This document shows, piece after piece, positions 24,611 to 34,065 of a DNA stretch of 64,000 nucleotides. The DNA lies in the NCBI RefSeq assembly GCF_016424485.1, contig NZ_JAELUP010000107.1, positions 142,717 to 206,716 on the forward strand, written 5' to 3'. The notes beneath the pieces are model-generated. The model was given only the letters and a program-made list of their open reading frames with translations. It ran no database searches and had not been told where the DNA came from. This stretch comes from Paenibacillus roseus. Lineage in GTDB: Bacteria > Bacillota > Bacilli > Paenibacillales > Paenibacillaceae. Within the stretch, counting starts at the first letter, position 1; each line of letters starts with the position of its first letter. A program made the translations under genes and the position numbers.

Positions 24611-26495
24611 ATGGATCACCTTCTTTTACCAATGTCACTGCAACTATGAATTGCTCTGCAACTTGAGCAAACTGATGTACGACTTCTTCTGGTTCTCCCT
24701 TGATGTCCCTAAATAAAGGCAGAACTTCCTGCACAGCTTGATCGGCTTTTGCTTTATCGGAATGCTTCTTGGCAATCAGCCTCGCCACTTCATAATTGAG
24801 CAATTCCTTTATATTTGTCTTCCAGCGTACGCCATGCTCAGAGGTTTGTTTCGGCAATAGCGCCTGATATTCCTTATAAAGCGAACGCAGCTCATAAGCA
24901 AACCCGTATGAAATCGTTCCTTTTCGATATAAAGCTTGAATTTCACCTATATTTGTTATCGGGTCTGCATCGAAGGAAATCGTAAATTTCAATGCGTCTC
25001 CTCCATGTCGTTTTTGAAAATGCAAAGCCAGAGCATTTCGTTCCTGCTTTGCTGCTTTTTCTGCCGATAAAGCCAGCTTCCTGGCATCCTCCAGCATTTC
25101 GAGCATATGGACAATCGCCAGCCCCACAGATAAGGTAGGCGTGGTACCTTGCTCAACACTGTCTGGGAACGCTTCAGCCATCTTGATTCCAAATTGCCGT
25201 CTCAGCTCATCCACCGCAAGAAGACAAGAATTTAATGGCAAATAAGCCATAACATCATCGCCGCCGCTATAAACCAATTGCCCGTTATAATTGCGGATAA
25301 CTTCTTCAGCCTTCTCGGCAAATTCCGAGAGACTCTTGGTAAAATTCTTATGCTCTTCAGGAGTCTGCAACTTTCGCAACTGTTTTCCGATCCGGTCACC
25401 GTCACACATCAAAAATGCATAATAAGGGGTTGGTTCTATTCCAATTTTTGCATAAAATGTTCTTAGCTCCTCTGTAAAGCATTGTACATATTTGGTTTGC
25501 TCGTCTTGGCTTAATGATTTTATCGCCTTTTCGGCTACAAATTCCTCCATGCGATTTTCGTAAAACAGGCGCGTATCATATTGAGAAATTTCTTTTTCCG
25601 TGAGTTTGAAATCATTCGAATACTTTGCTTTCAGTTCCTCGTAATAGCCGATGACCCCGGCCTGAATTTGGCGAATACGGGCATCCGGCTCCCCTATTTT
25701 AGTAATGAAGGACTGAAAAGCGACATCACAGACGGATTTGAATTCGCGCTCTTCCAAGGTGTATCTGGACAACCGTTTGACCATCGAAATAGCGTCCAGC
25801 GCTTCCCGATTCTTAATGCCGTATCGGCTGTATTCTTCATAACGCTCCTTATACAGGACGGACTCCCTTCCGCCATCCAGTGTGGATTTGATATCTCCAT
25901 AAATCGCGGCAGGATCATTCTGTCGGAAGTCCTTCAATGTTTTACGGGCTGCCATCAGCCCCTCCGTATCCTCCAAAACATTCTTATATGGCTTATCCAT
26001 CCTATTCCATACTGCGTAGAACTCGATTACGTCTTTAATTTGCCGTTTCCAGATTCCGTGATTAATCTTTTGGTTCAGCAACTGCTCTGCCTGCGAAGCA
26101 TAGTCACGCCATTTAAGATCAACCGCTCTGCGTATGGCCAGCGCAACAGCCCGGGGATCATCGGTTGCAATAATGCCAAGCACCTTATTAGCGACACTGG
26201 CTACCTTGCTGTAAGGCGAATTTGAAGCCGCTTGAATCTGATTACTAGCCGGGAAGATCAGGTCCCCGCCATGCTCGGTAAATGCAATTGCAGCAGCTTT
26301 TGCAAGCTCTGCCAGCAAGTATGAACCGAACCATAAATCTCTTGTTTTGCGAGCCTGTGCAATGAATTCTTGTACAGGGCCGATAGAGAACAACATCATC
26401 ACTTGCTGCGGTGATTGTTCCAGGCACGTTGCCCCGGCTTGAGAGGTTGAGATGGTTTCTTTTGATGCGAGTTGTTCCTTTGGTTTCTCTGCCAC
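24579..26495 (-). CDS. cmr2: Type III-B CRISPR signature protein Cmr2 (Cas10)
   Basis: Large Cas10 subunit that makes cyclic oligoadenylate when target RNA binds. MLFSIGPVQEFIAQARKTRD and DLWFGSYLLAEL mark the Cmr2 N-terminal domain; FLMCDGDRIG and a GGDD at residues 411-414 (YSGGDDVMAYLPL) form the cyclase palm. The 638 residues leave no room for the N-terminal HD nuclease of longer Cas10 proteins, and no HD motif is seen before residue 35, so DNA cleavage by Cmr2 is unlikely. GTG 26495 has a strong GAGGGGG site and overlaps cmr1 by 97 bases; a second candidate, ATG 26399, shares TGATG with the cmr1 stop but lacks a good ribosome site. Confidence 0.94.
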   Translation of the reverse strand: MAEKPKEQLASKETISTSQAGATCLEQSPQQVMMLFSIGPVQEFIAQARKTRDLWFGSYLLAELAKAAAIAFTEHGGDLIFPASNQIQAASNSPYSKVASVANKVLGIIATDDPRAVALAIRRAVDLKWRDYASQAEQLLNQKINHGIWKRQIKDVIEFYAVWNRMDKPYKNVLEDTEGLMAARKTLKDFRQNDPAAIYGDIKSTLDGGRESVLYKERYEEYSRYGIKNREALDAISMVKRLSRYTLEEREFKSVCDVAFQSFITKIGEPDARIRQIQAGVIGYYEELKAKYSNDFKLTEKEISQYDTRLFYENRMEEFVAEKAIKSLSQDEQTKYVQCFTEELRTFYAKIGIEPTPYYAFLMCDGDRIGKQLRKLQTPEEHKNFTKSLSEFAEKAEEVIRNYNGQLVYSGGDDVMAYLPLNSCLLAVDELRRQFGIKMAEAFPDSVEQGTTPTLSVGLAIVHMLEMLEDARKLALSAEKAAKQERNALALHFQKRHGGDALKFTISFDADPITNIGEIQALYRKGTISYGFAYELRSLYKEYQALLPKQTSEHGVRWKTNIKELLNYEVARLIAKKHSDKAKADQAVQEVLPLFRDIKGEPEEVVHQFAQVAEQFIVAVTLVKEGDPYEQDDTHTAS

Positions 26496-27964
26496 TGCTT
26501 TACCCCCTCACTTTCTAAAAAGGCTTCAATTGCTGAAATTACTGAAGTAGCAGTTTCATTCCTTGTAATACTCATTGGGCTATCTGGATAGTCAAGATGG
26601 GAATAAATAGATTCTGGTCCTATATTTATTTCTGAAACATTACTTTCAACCTGTTTGAAATGCTCCTCTTCCCTGGTATTTTTCTTTGGCTTATATTCTT
26701 TATCTTCCTTGACAGTTAGTTTTAATCCCTCAACAGGTTTATGGTTAAGAACAATGATGGCCCCTACAGATTTATGCGGCTCTATCGCCAGGGCTTTGAG
26801 TATTAGCGGAGAGGCCAGTCTGGTTTTTCCGGCTTTAGCGGGAAGTAATTCTGTTTTATAGGGCTCACGCTTGTCATGAAAGCTTGCTTTCAAATTCTTG
26901 CTTTGTGTAAAGTTGAATAGGATTGGCAACCCCAATTGCGCCCTTGGAAATGCATAGGGTAGTTCTTCTTTAGTCTTATCAGGCAAAGTAGTACTGTCAT
27001 GATGATCCGGTTCAGCCATTCCTGTAATTCTGCGAAGTGAGTCGGCTTCCGGCCAGTGACTTCGCCCAATTTTTTCGTCTTCCTTGATATTCCTGGATTG
27101 TCTAAAAGTCTGATAAGTTTGGATAACTTCTCCCCAGACATTCTGAGGACGAGCATCCCATGCCGGTTTTATGCCTTGAACAATATGTCTGTCACGGCTT
27201 AACGTCGGCCATTCCCGGTATTGACCCGCAGGAAGCAAAGACAGCTCATATTGTCTTATTTTCTCTGCAAACCATTTTTTAAAGTTTCGTACTTCGTTCA
27301 TTCCGGGCGAAATTCCATCACAATGCATACTTCCGCAACCACGGCGCGACCTGCTGCCAAGCCCACCGAAATTAATCCACGCCCACAATGCAGCCTCGAT
27401 TTCTTTCCTCAGATCAAGTTCGATTTCAGTTGTAAAGGGGGGTGAACTGTTCGAAAGCCTTATCGCTGGCTCATCTTCATATCGTATATACAGACGGAAT
27501 TTGTAAGTAGGCTTAATATAGAAAAGCTGCCCCTGCTCTTCATAAGGGAACAAAGCGTATTTAGGGAATCCTTTTTTAAATTTGATAACTTTTTTTTGGT
27601 CTTTGTTTAGTATAGTTTCCTTGGCATCTTCAACTTTCGCCTTATCGGCTGTCACCCATAACTTTACTCTGCTTGGCGTATCGGTATCTCCAAATATGGC
27701 AACCTCATGCTTCCGCAGATCGCGGACATTGTCATACATGGCCCCCCTTGTAGCACGCCACCAAAAACGAAGATGACCGCGTATGGAACTGCTCCGAATA
27801 GGGAAATTTAGATTTATCTTGCCTTGTTCACTGCTTCCACCAAACATGGGGGTGACCAGCGTAATCACATATGGCTCGATACGCTCCTGTTGCTCTTGCA
27901 ATTGTTTCAATTTCGCTCTCACATTAGTTAATATTTGCGATGGAACTTCATTTTCAGTCGACAT
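26399..27964 (-). CDS. cmr1: Type III-B CRISPR RAMP protein Cmr1
   Basis: Cas7-family capping subunit of the Cmr complex, 521 residues, and first gene of the operon. Recognisable parts are TLVTPMFGGSSEQGKINLNF, IRGHLRFWWRATRG (the RAMP motif of Cmr1) and GLGSRSRRGCGSM, the glycine-rich loop. The C-terminal part is long, charged and Gln/Asn-rich, and its last ~32 codons are also used by the overlapping start of cmr2. GAGGTG precedes the ATG. The whole Cmr set reads leftward from here to the nuclease gene. Confidence 0.94.
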   Translation of the reverse strand: MSTENEVPSQILTNVRAKLKQLQEQQERIEPYVITLVTPMFGGSSEQGKINLNFPIRSSSIRGHLRFWWRATRGAMYDNVRDLRKHEVAIFGDTDTPSRVKLWVTADKAKVEDAKETILNKDQKKVIKFKKGFPKYALFPYEEQGQLFYIKPTYKFRLYIRYEDEPAIRLSNSSPPFTTEIELDLRKEIEAALWAWINFGGLGSRSRRGCGSMHCDGISPGMNEVRNFKKWFAEKIRQYELSLLPAGQYREWPTLSRDRHIVQGIKPAWDARPQNVWGEVIQTYQTFRQSRNIKEDEKIGRSHWPEADSLRRITGMAEPDHHDSTTLPDKTKEELPYAFPRAQLGLPILFNFTQSKNLKASFHDKREPYKTELLPAKAGKTRLASPLILKALAIEPHKSVGAIIVLNHKPVEGLKLTVKEDKEYKPKKNTREEEHFKQVESNVSEINIGPESIYSHLDYPDSPMSITRNETATSVISAIEAFLESEGVKQWQRNQRNNSHQKKPSQPLKPGQRAWNNHRSK

Positions 27965-28229
27965 AAATTCACCTCACATCTTTATCATTTTCTGATCTTC
28001 TTGCACGGGATGCTTCATTCACAAATACAACTTAAGTCCCGGAAAAAGACAGGATACTACTAAATTCGACCTACACCCTCATTAACCTCCTTCATTTTAC
28101 AATTTTATTTTTAAAATGGGTTCAGAAGATAAATTTGTATATAATTTTAGGTGAGAGCTACAGAATGAAGCATGCGCTCATGAAAGAGCGGTGAAAAAAA
28201 TTCCCCATGATGAGGATGGGGAAAAACGC
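27965..28229. other. Upstream region of the Cmr operon
   Basis: This AT-rich 265-base stretch must hold the Cmr promoter. No box pair stands out enough to call. The right part joins the broken end of a transposase remnant, so the original upstream context may have been lost. Confidence 0.4.
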
Positions 28230-29000
28230 ACGATTTTTTTGGGGATTTTTGCTTGACGAAATACAGGCGGCAGGCTCCTGTTTTGCGGCTGCTGCAGAAT
28301 ATGGAGTACCTGCTGTTCTTCCGCCTCGCTCAACTTGTTGGCAGGCGCTGGCCGCGTGGCGTTAGGACGTCCGTCCTCGGTGCCGCCTTGCTTACGCCAG
28401 CGTTGCAGCGTTCGCTGCGTCAGTCCCAGCTCCTTACAAGCAACGGCTTCTCTTGCGCCGACGGCAACGGCCTCCCCAATCAGTGTGATGGCTTCCTTGC
28501 AATCTGAGGCATGGATCATTCGTCCTCTTGATCCCCCCAGATCGCTTGGGCCTTTTTTCGCAGCACTAACAAAGCGGCTGCCTCTGCGAGCGCTGCTTCT
28601 TTGCGCCTCAGTTCTCGACTTAACGCTTTGTTCTCTTGCTCTTTCGTCCGCAGCTCCTTCTGCAGCTTGCCCGCCTGTGCGGCCATTCCACCATTGGCTT
28701 CTATACAGGCATCCCGCCATGCTTCAACTTGCTCGACGAACAACCCTTTTGTCCGACAATACTCCGACAGCTCGATTTCGCTTAGGCTTGCCGTTTCGAT
28801 GACCACGGCGAACTTTTCACGCGTATTCCAACGCTCGGGTGACACCTCCTCTTCCCTTGCGCTTTCGCCGCCTTTTTCCATTTATATAGCGTCGTCTCGG
28901 ACAGACCGCTTTCCTTAGCGATTCCACTGACCGATTCGTTGTTCGGCGGCAGCATACGTTGGACGATGCTCTGCTTTAACTTCTCATTCACTTGCTTCAT
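28230..29000 (-). pseudogene. Decayed IS3-type transposase (orfA broken, orfB truncated)
   Basis: Three overlapping minus-strand pieces add up to one IS3-family element. From 29000 comes the orfA helix-turn-helix (SGIAKESGLSETTLYKWKKA). Near 28860 the frame shifts and orfA continues as NTREKFAVVIETASLSEIEL and ELSEYCRTKGLFVEQVEAWR, ending GDQEDE. The orfB start follows in a third frame (MIHASDCKEAITLIGEAVAV, then ELGLTQRTLQRWRKQ) and breaks off after about 95 codons, with no integrase DDE core. The element cannot move by itself. It separates the Cmr operon from the AT-rich islet to the right. Confidence 0.8.
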
Positions 29001-29435
29001 TGTCTCCCACCTCGTCTATGAGTACGACAACTATTCTGACACAGGGGGAGACGGTAACCTGTATTGCACGGTCGGTTTGGGGCAACCTTGTCCTTTTGGC
29101 CAAGGACTCCGTATTGTACGCAAGCAGGTACAGCAAGACCGCCTTCGGTATGTCTACGAGTGCGGTCAAAATGGCATTCCGTTTCATAAACCGTATCACT
29201 TGGCGGGGAGTTACCCCAACACCGCTGCCCCCTCCACATTTGTTAGATGTTCATCTAAGATTTTTTCCACAACGAGTACTTTTTTCATCTCGGCGTTAGT
29301 CAATGTGATTGTCTCCTGTCCCATAGTGACATGATCACGGATCAACAATATTTCTATAAATAACCTTATTGTGAAATTTAATATAATATAGTATAATAAT
29401 GTTTGTTATTAAATAAAATAAGGTGGTGGAATGAA
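29001..29435. other. No supported gene
   Basis: Open frames on both strands here have biased composition and no ribosome sites. The left part may be the end of the IS remnant; the right part (29300-29435) is very AT-rich and probably carries the promoter of the next gene. Confidence 0.4.
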
Positions 29436-30233
29436 GTGTTAAGTTCTTGGAAAAGAACCGCAGTTAGTCTACTGATTGCATCAGTATGTTTTGCTAGTAT
29501 TCCTATTATTGTTGCAGCTGAGGCCAATAATGAGCCCAAACCAATTTTCAGTGTTCAACCAAGTGAAAGTGATTTGGAGATTCTTAATTCTCAGCCTAAA
29601 GAACCTGAGCCAACTGCTTGGTTTGTTGACAACAATGGGGTAGCAAGCTCTACACCTGTTATTAGCAAAGAAGAGTTGAATGGGGAGATAACTTATTCTT
29701 CCAGTGGTGAGGTTATCACGCCTTCATTTGTGGAAGACTACGGTACTTATATTTACTCTTACTCATGGCAGCATTATGTTCAAAATTCCGAATTAACTGA
29801 TCCTTATCGATTTTTTTATGGTTTAGTGTCCCTTGAAAACAGAACGGGCTCCAATCAACAATTAAAATACTCTCAAACAAATTCTGTTTCTAATACTTGG
29901 AATGTATCTGGGAAAGTAGATATAGAAACTGAGTTTAGAGTTGCTATGCTTGCTAAATTAAAAGCAAATATCGGAAGTTCCGTTTCCAAATCTTGGACCC
30001 AACAATCCAGTTCAACTATTGAGTCGACAATGACTGTTCGCCCAGGGTACATAGGTGAACTGTCAAGATATAAACAAGGTGCGTACAGCGGTGGTTCTGG
30101 TGTTTGGAAAAAATATAAAATTGTAAAATCTACCGGAGAAGCGACTGATTTAGGGTTTTATTATGAAACAGGTACGGCTTGGGGTATTTGTGAAAATATT
30201 GACCGCTGGAGGCAAGTAGAAATTAAGCTATAA
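29436..30233 (+). CDS. Secreted beta-rich protein, aerolysin-like in texture
   Basis: A 265-residue exported protein of unknown function. The GTG at 29436 is chosen over TTG 29403 because AAGGTGG lies about nine bases ahead and the protein then begins with a clean signal peptide (MLSSWKRTAVSLLIAS, cut near VAAEA). The mature part has long Ser/Thr-alternating strands (SQTNSVSNTWNVSGKVDIET, VSKSWTQQSSSTIESTMTV), a pattern common in aerolysin/ETX-type beta-pore-forming proteins, but no diagnostic motif proves this. Codon use is far more AT-rich than the neighbours, which suggests recent transfer. A lipoprotein gene follows in the same direction. Confidence 0.7.
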   Translation: MLSSWKRTAVSLLIASVCFASIPIIVAAEANNEPKPIFSVQPSESDLEILNSQPKEPEPTAWFVDNNGVASSTPVISKEELNGEITYSSSGEVITPSFVEDYGTYIYSYSWQHYVQNSELTDPYRFFYGLVSLENRTGSNQQLKYSQTNSVSNTWNVSGKVDIETEFRVAMLAKLKANIGSSVSKSWTQQSSSTIESTMTVRPGYIGELSRYKQGAYSGGSGVWKKYKIVKSTGEATDLGFYYETGTAWGICENIDRWRQVEIKL

Positions 30234-30239
30234 AACACA

Positions 30240-30292
30240 CTAGATAACGCAGCAAAAGTCTCATACTTTTGCGCGTTATCTATATTTATTTA
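30240..30292 (+). terminator. Terminator or attenuator between the islet genes
   Basis: AGATAACGC and GCGTTATCT, with an inner CAAAAGT/ACTTTTG, form a long stem with TATATTTATTT after it. Confidence 0.7.
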
Positions 30293-30334
30293 CTCTATAA
30301 TCCACCATGGTTATCAGAAAGAGGGTATAATAAG

Positions 30335-30928
30335 TTGATATCACTTAATTTAAAATATTTTTTTAAGCTTTCTCCCCTTCTTTTAATAATGTTTCTGGCT
30401 CTTGGGATTTCGGGATGTCAAAATTTTAATAACGGACCATCAGATAAATTGATAACTTACGAAGAATATTCCAATCTTTATAGAAACTTTTCTACTAATT
30501 TTAATCCACCTGATTTAACAAAAGTAGCTATCGAAGATAGAATTGCACTTGTAGCTATAGATAAAGAAAGTTCGTTTGGCAAAAGGAGCTATCTTACAGT
30601 AAGTGGTCAACAGGATGAACGTGTTTCTCAAAGGCGTCTCGCTTATGAAAATACCTCCGAAAAATACATCGTGTTTGTTGACTTGATTTACTTAAATAAG
30701 CTACTTGACAATGATCTCGTCTATTGGAACACCAACTCAATAAATCAATACAAAGATAATGCTTTGTTAAAAAAATTTGATGATAATATTCTTAGCTATC
30801 GTAATATCTTAATAAAAATTACGATGTTTTCAGAAGGTGAGCAGAACGCTGCAAGTAGTGATGTAATTAGAAAAACAACGTTATCCATTGTAGATTTCTT
30901 AGAGTCAAATCAAAGTTCTAATCCATAA
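30335..30928 (+). CDS. Small lipoprotein of unknown function
   Basis: A 197-residue lipoprotein: TTG 30335 (AGAGGG in front) starts a signal peptide ending LGISGC, so Cys26 or so would be lipidated. The mature part is helical and charged, rich in Asn, Tyr, Lys and Asp, with no known domain. It shares the AT-rich codon use of the secreted protein upstream. A secreted effector and a lipoprotein side by side could be a toxin-protection pair, but that is only a guess. Confidence 0.65.
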   Translation: MISLNLKYFFKLSPLLLIMFLALGISGCQNFNNGPSDKLITYEEYSNLYRNFSTNFNPPDLTKVAIEDRIALVAIDKESSFGKRSYLTVSGQQDERVSQRRLAYENTSEKYIVFVDLIYLNKLLDNDLVYWNTNSINQYKDNALLKKFDDNILSYRNILIKITMFSEGEQNAASSDVIRKTTLSIVDFLESNQSSNP

Positions 30929-30982
30929 TGTAATAAAATACAGTATCAACGTCATAAATAACGGCCACGACTTGTAATCATT

Positions 30983-31032
30983 GAAAAGGACTGCCCCTCC
31001 CGCAAACAAGCAGGGAGAAAGCAGTCCTTAAT
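30983..31032 (-). terminator. Terminator after lutC
   Basis: AAGGACTGC and GCAGTCCTT flank an inner CTCCC/GGGAG. Read on the minus strand the stem ends in GCAGTCCTTTTC, 35-80 bases after the lutC stop. Confidence 0.7.
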
Positions 31033-31064
31033 GGAACAATATTCAATTCCGAATTTGCAAATCT

Positions 31065-31847
31065 TTATTTCAAAATAATCGCATGAACCTTGCCTGGCCC
31101 ATGGATTCCGATCGTCAGATCGTTCTCGATATCCGCGCTGCGGCTTGGTCCGGTAATGAGGTTCAGAGAAGACGGCATATCTGTCACATTCGGGAACTGC
31201 TTTTTGAACAGTGCAAACGCCTCTCCCATCCGGTAAACAATCTGGTCCGCACGGAACACAGCGACGATCGCCTCCGTCAGCAAGCTGACCGAGCGGCCTT
31301 TGCCGCCCTGGCTGAACAGCGCCAGCGTACTTGTGTTGGCAATCGCGCAATCCGGCCATACTACCCCAAGCCGGCATTGCTCTGCCGCATGAAGCAAATG
31401 CGAACGCCTCGCCCAATTGCCGTCCGGCCCGGTCGGCAGACCTCCCAGTTCAATGTGGTCCGCTCCACCCTCGCGCCAGGCAACTACTTCAATTCCCGCT
31501 TCATTCAGGCTCTGATCAAAGCCCAGCTTCTCCAGTCCCTCATGCTCCCAGCGGGATATGCGCTTGATGCCCAGTTCTCCGGCAAGCTGGCGAATATAGG
31601 CCTCCACCGCCTGCGGCGCTTCGGCCTCATCTACGACAAGCGTCTTGCCGCTCAGAGCAGTCCAGCTCTGAATAAATTCATCAATCAGCTCATCTTGCGT
31701 CCGTGTACGCTCCCGGTAAAAATCCGGCACCCCGATGAATGGCCTGGAAGGCGCTTCAGCCAGCGGCTCGCGACGGCCCAGACGGCTGGAGATATTGCGC
31801 ATAAAAGCTTCTTTGCCTCGCATTGTTCCTTGCTGTCCGCTACTCAC
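31065..31847 (-). CDS. lutC: Lactate utilization protein C
   Basis: LUD-domain protein of the LutABC L-lactate oxidation complex, 260 residues. The family core can be read in the C-terminal half: CRLGVVWPDCAIANTSTL, ALFSQGGKGRSVSLL and ITGPSRSADIENDLTIGIHG, followed by GPGKVHAIIL. It starts at GTG 31847, sharing GTGA with the lutB stop, with GGGAGG nine bases ahead. Third gene of the lutA-lutB-lutC operon. The complex oxidises lactate to pyruvate at the membrane. Confidence 0.94.
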   Translation of the reverse strand: MSSGQQGTMRGKEAFMRNISSRLGRREPLAEAPSRPFIGVPDFYRERTRTQDELIDEFIQSWTALSGKTLVVDEAEAPQAVEAYIRQLAGELGIKRISRWEHEGLEKLGFDQSLNEAGIEVVAWREGGADHIELGGLPTGPDGNWARRSHLLHAAEQCRLGVVWPDCAIANTSTLALFSQGGKGRSVSLLTEAIVAVFRADQIVYRMGEAFALFKKQFPNVTDMPSSLNLITGPSRSADIENDLTIGIHGPGKVHAIILK

Positions 31848-33337
31848 TTCGCATGGCCTCCCTTCGCCCTCGCACCTGCCGTATTTTTCGCAGCCAGTTC
31901 TTTTTGCAGATCGCCCCAGCGGTCACGGAATGACTTCTTGGGCAGCATCGGCAGGAAACGCGACTGCGTCCAGCCGGAAATCGGCGGCGGCCCGGATTTG
32001 ATCATTCCGCCGCGGACGAGCGGCTTTTGCATATAGTAGCCCATCTTCGTCGCCAGCTTGAACAAGGTAATATTCCCGAACACCGTCTGATACGACTTGA
32101 ACGCAATCCGCTCAGGCAACGCTGTCAGCTTCATCTTCACCTTGCGGTGGCGCAGATGGACAAGCATATCATGGAGCGGAATTTTCATCGGACACGCCTC
32201 ATAGCACGCGCCGCACAAGCTGGACGCATACGACAGGGTGCCCGCTTCCTTCATATCCTGCTGGATCAGCGGCGTCAATACCGCCCCGATCGGTCCGCTA
32301 TATGTCGTACCATAGGTATGCCCGCCGACATGGCGGTACACCGGACATACATTCAGACATGCCGCGCAGCGGATGCAATGCAGCACCTCCTGAAAGATCG
32401 GATCTCCAAGCTGCTGCGAGCGGCCATTATCCAAAATAATGACATGCAGCTCTTCCGGTCCGTCGAGGTCTTCCGGACGCTTCGGTCCAGTAACTAAGGA
32501 CGTATAGGTTGTCAGCTTTTGCCCTGTTGCGCTGCGCGCCAGCATATTCAGCACAACCTCCAGATCCTCCATCGTCGGCACCAGACGCTCCATCCCCATG
32601 ACCACGACATGCACCTTCGGCAAGGTGGATACCATCCGTCCGTTGCCTTCATTTTCAACCAGCGTAACTGAACCCGTCTCTGCTACGCCGAAGTTACAGC
32701 CCGTAAGTCCAATATCCGATTCCAAAAAGTAATTGCGAAGCTTCTTGCGGGCATATTCTGCAAGCACCTTGGTTTCCGGCTCAAAATGCTGCCCGGAGGC
32801 TTCCGTGAATAGAGTGGCAATTTGCTGCTTGTTCTTATGAATCGCCGGAATAATCAGGTGCGAAGGCGTCTCCTTGGCAAGCTGCAAAATATACTCGCCC
32901 AGGTCCGTCTCAATTGCCTCAATATTCCGTTGCTCCAGATGATGGTTCAGATGAATTTCCTCAGATACCATCGATTTTCCTTTTGCTACGAGCTTCGCCT
33001 TTTGCTTGTCGGCAATCTCCATAAAAGTGCTCACCGCATCCGATGACCCGTTGCAAAAATAGACGTTGCCGCCCTTCTTCGTTACATTATCCGCGAATTG
33101 AGACAAATAGTAGTCCAAATGGTTAATGGTATGCTCGCGAATCGCTTTGCCGCGGTCACGCCAAGCTTCCCAATCTCCGAACATATCCATCGCTTGCAAC
33201 CTGCCGGTTTTCAGCTTATCGGTTGTGTAGGCAACTGCCTTACGCAAAAATTCATCGCCGAGCGCCTGCTTTGTCCGATCCTTCAGCCCGGAACCAATCT
33301 TCTGATCCAGCGCCGCTGCTTGCCCTCCTGCACTCAT
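31844..33337 (-). CDS. lutB: Lactate utilization iron-sulfur protein B
   Basis: Iron-sulfur subunit of LutABC, 497 residues. An LUD domain fills the first ~300 residues (LTGCNFGVAETGSVTLVENE, then VVVMGMERLVPTMEDLEVVL). Two 4Fe-4S sites follow: CIRCAACLNVCPVYRHVGG and CGACYEACPMKIPLHDML. The normal length and both clusters suggest a working protein. It overlaps lutA and lutC by 4 bases each, and the three genes read leftward as one unit. Confidence 0.95.
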   Translation of the reverse strand: MSAGGQAAALDQKIGSGLKDRTKQALGDEFLRKAVAYTTDKLKTGRLQAMDMFGDWEAWRDRGKAIREHTINHLDYYLSQFADNVTKKGGNVYFCNGSSDAVSTFMEIADKQKAKLVAKGKSMVSEEIHLNHHLEQRNIEAIETDLGEYILQLAKETPSHLIIPAIHKNKQQIATLFTEASGQHFEPETKVLAEYARKKLRNYFLESDIGLTGCNFGVAETGSVTLVENEGNGRMVSTLPKVHVVVMGMERLVPTMEDLEVVLNMLARSATGQKLTTYTSLVTGPKRPEDLDGPEELHVIILDNGRSQQLGDPIFQEVLHCIRCAACLNVCPVYRHVGGHTYGTTYSGPIGAVLTPLIQQDMKEAGTLSYASSLCGACYEACPMKIPLHDMLVHLRHRKVKMKLTALPERIAFKSYQTVFGNITLFKLATKMGYYMQKPLVRGGMIKSGPPPISGWTQSRFLPMLPKKSFRDRWGDLQKELAAKNTAGARAKGGHAK

Positions 33338-34065
33338 TTCGCTTTCCTCCCTTCCTCAAGAAGCTGTGCCAAATGCATGACCCGAATCGGTTGTCCTTCC
33401 TTGTTCAACCTTCCGCCAATGCTCATCAGGCAACCCATATCCGAACCGACCAGTACCTCTGCGCCTGTGCTGCAAATGTTGGCAACCTTCTCGCACACCA
33501 TCGCCTCCGACATATCCGGCATTTTAATGGAAAAGGTTCCCCCGAACCCGCAGCAATCTTCCTTGGCAGGCAGATCGACGAGTTCGACGCCTTTGACACT
33601 AGAAAGAAGCTGCATCGGTTCCTCTTTAATACCGAGCAGGCGGGATGCGTGGCAGGATGGATGGTACGTCACTTTATGCGGGAATTGTGCTCCCAGGTCC
33701 GTCACCTTCAGCACCTGCACAAGAAACTGCGAGAATTCATACGTTTTGTCGATGAGCGCTTCCGCCTTCGCCTTCCACACCGGATCATCTGCAAACAGAT
33801 GCGGATAGTAGTGATGAATCATCCCGTTGCAGGAACCGGATGGCGAGACGACGTATTCGCTTTGCTCAAAGGCGCGGATAAGCGTCTTTGCCACCTCGCG
33901 CGCTTCATCCTGGTAGCCGCTGTTGAATGCCATCTGTCCGCAGCAAGTCTGTCCTTCCGGAAAATCTACTTCACAGCCGTAATCATGGAGGATGCGCACA
34001 ATGCTTTCTCCAACCTCAGGAAACATTTGATCAGACAAACAAGTAATAAATAAAGACACTTGCAT
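33334..34065 (-). CDS. lutA: Lactate utilization protein A
   Basis: Cysteine-rich-domain subunit of LutABC, 243 residues, related to the GlpC/HdrB electron-transfer proteins. Both CCG boxes are present: EGQTCCGQMAFNSG and EDCCGFGGTFSIKMPDMS, each the core of a noncubane iron-sulfur or Cys-rich fold. First gene of the operon. The promoter should lie between 34066 and 34220. Its regulator LutR is 5.3 kb away at 39.7 kb; in Bacillus the regulator gene is close to lutABC, so the copper and CRISPR segment may be an insertion. Confidence 0.94.
   Translation of the reverse strand: MQVSLFITCLSDQMFPEVGESIVRILHDYGCEVDFPEGQTCCGQMAFNSGYQDEAREVAKTLIRAFEQSEYVVSPSGSCNGMIHHYYPHLFADDPVWKAKAEALIDKTYEFSQFLVQVLKVTDLGAQFPHKVTYHPSCHASRLLGIKEEPMQLLSSVKGVELVDLPAKEDCCGFGGTFSIKMPDMSEAMVCEKVANICSTGAEVLVGSDMGCLMSIGGRLNKEGQPIRVMHLAQLLEEGRKAK

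Noticed and set aside
20301..27964. A Csm6/Csx1-type CARF ribonuclease in the Cmr operon
   Set aside because: No protein in the operon has a CARF or HEPN pattern (R-x4-H); the extra gene is NucC-like instead.
28939..29334. Plus-strand frame of 131 residues over the IS remnant
   Set aside because: It is antisense to the transposase piece for its first part and has biased composition with no ribosome site.
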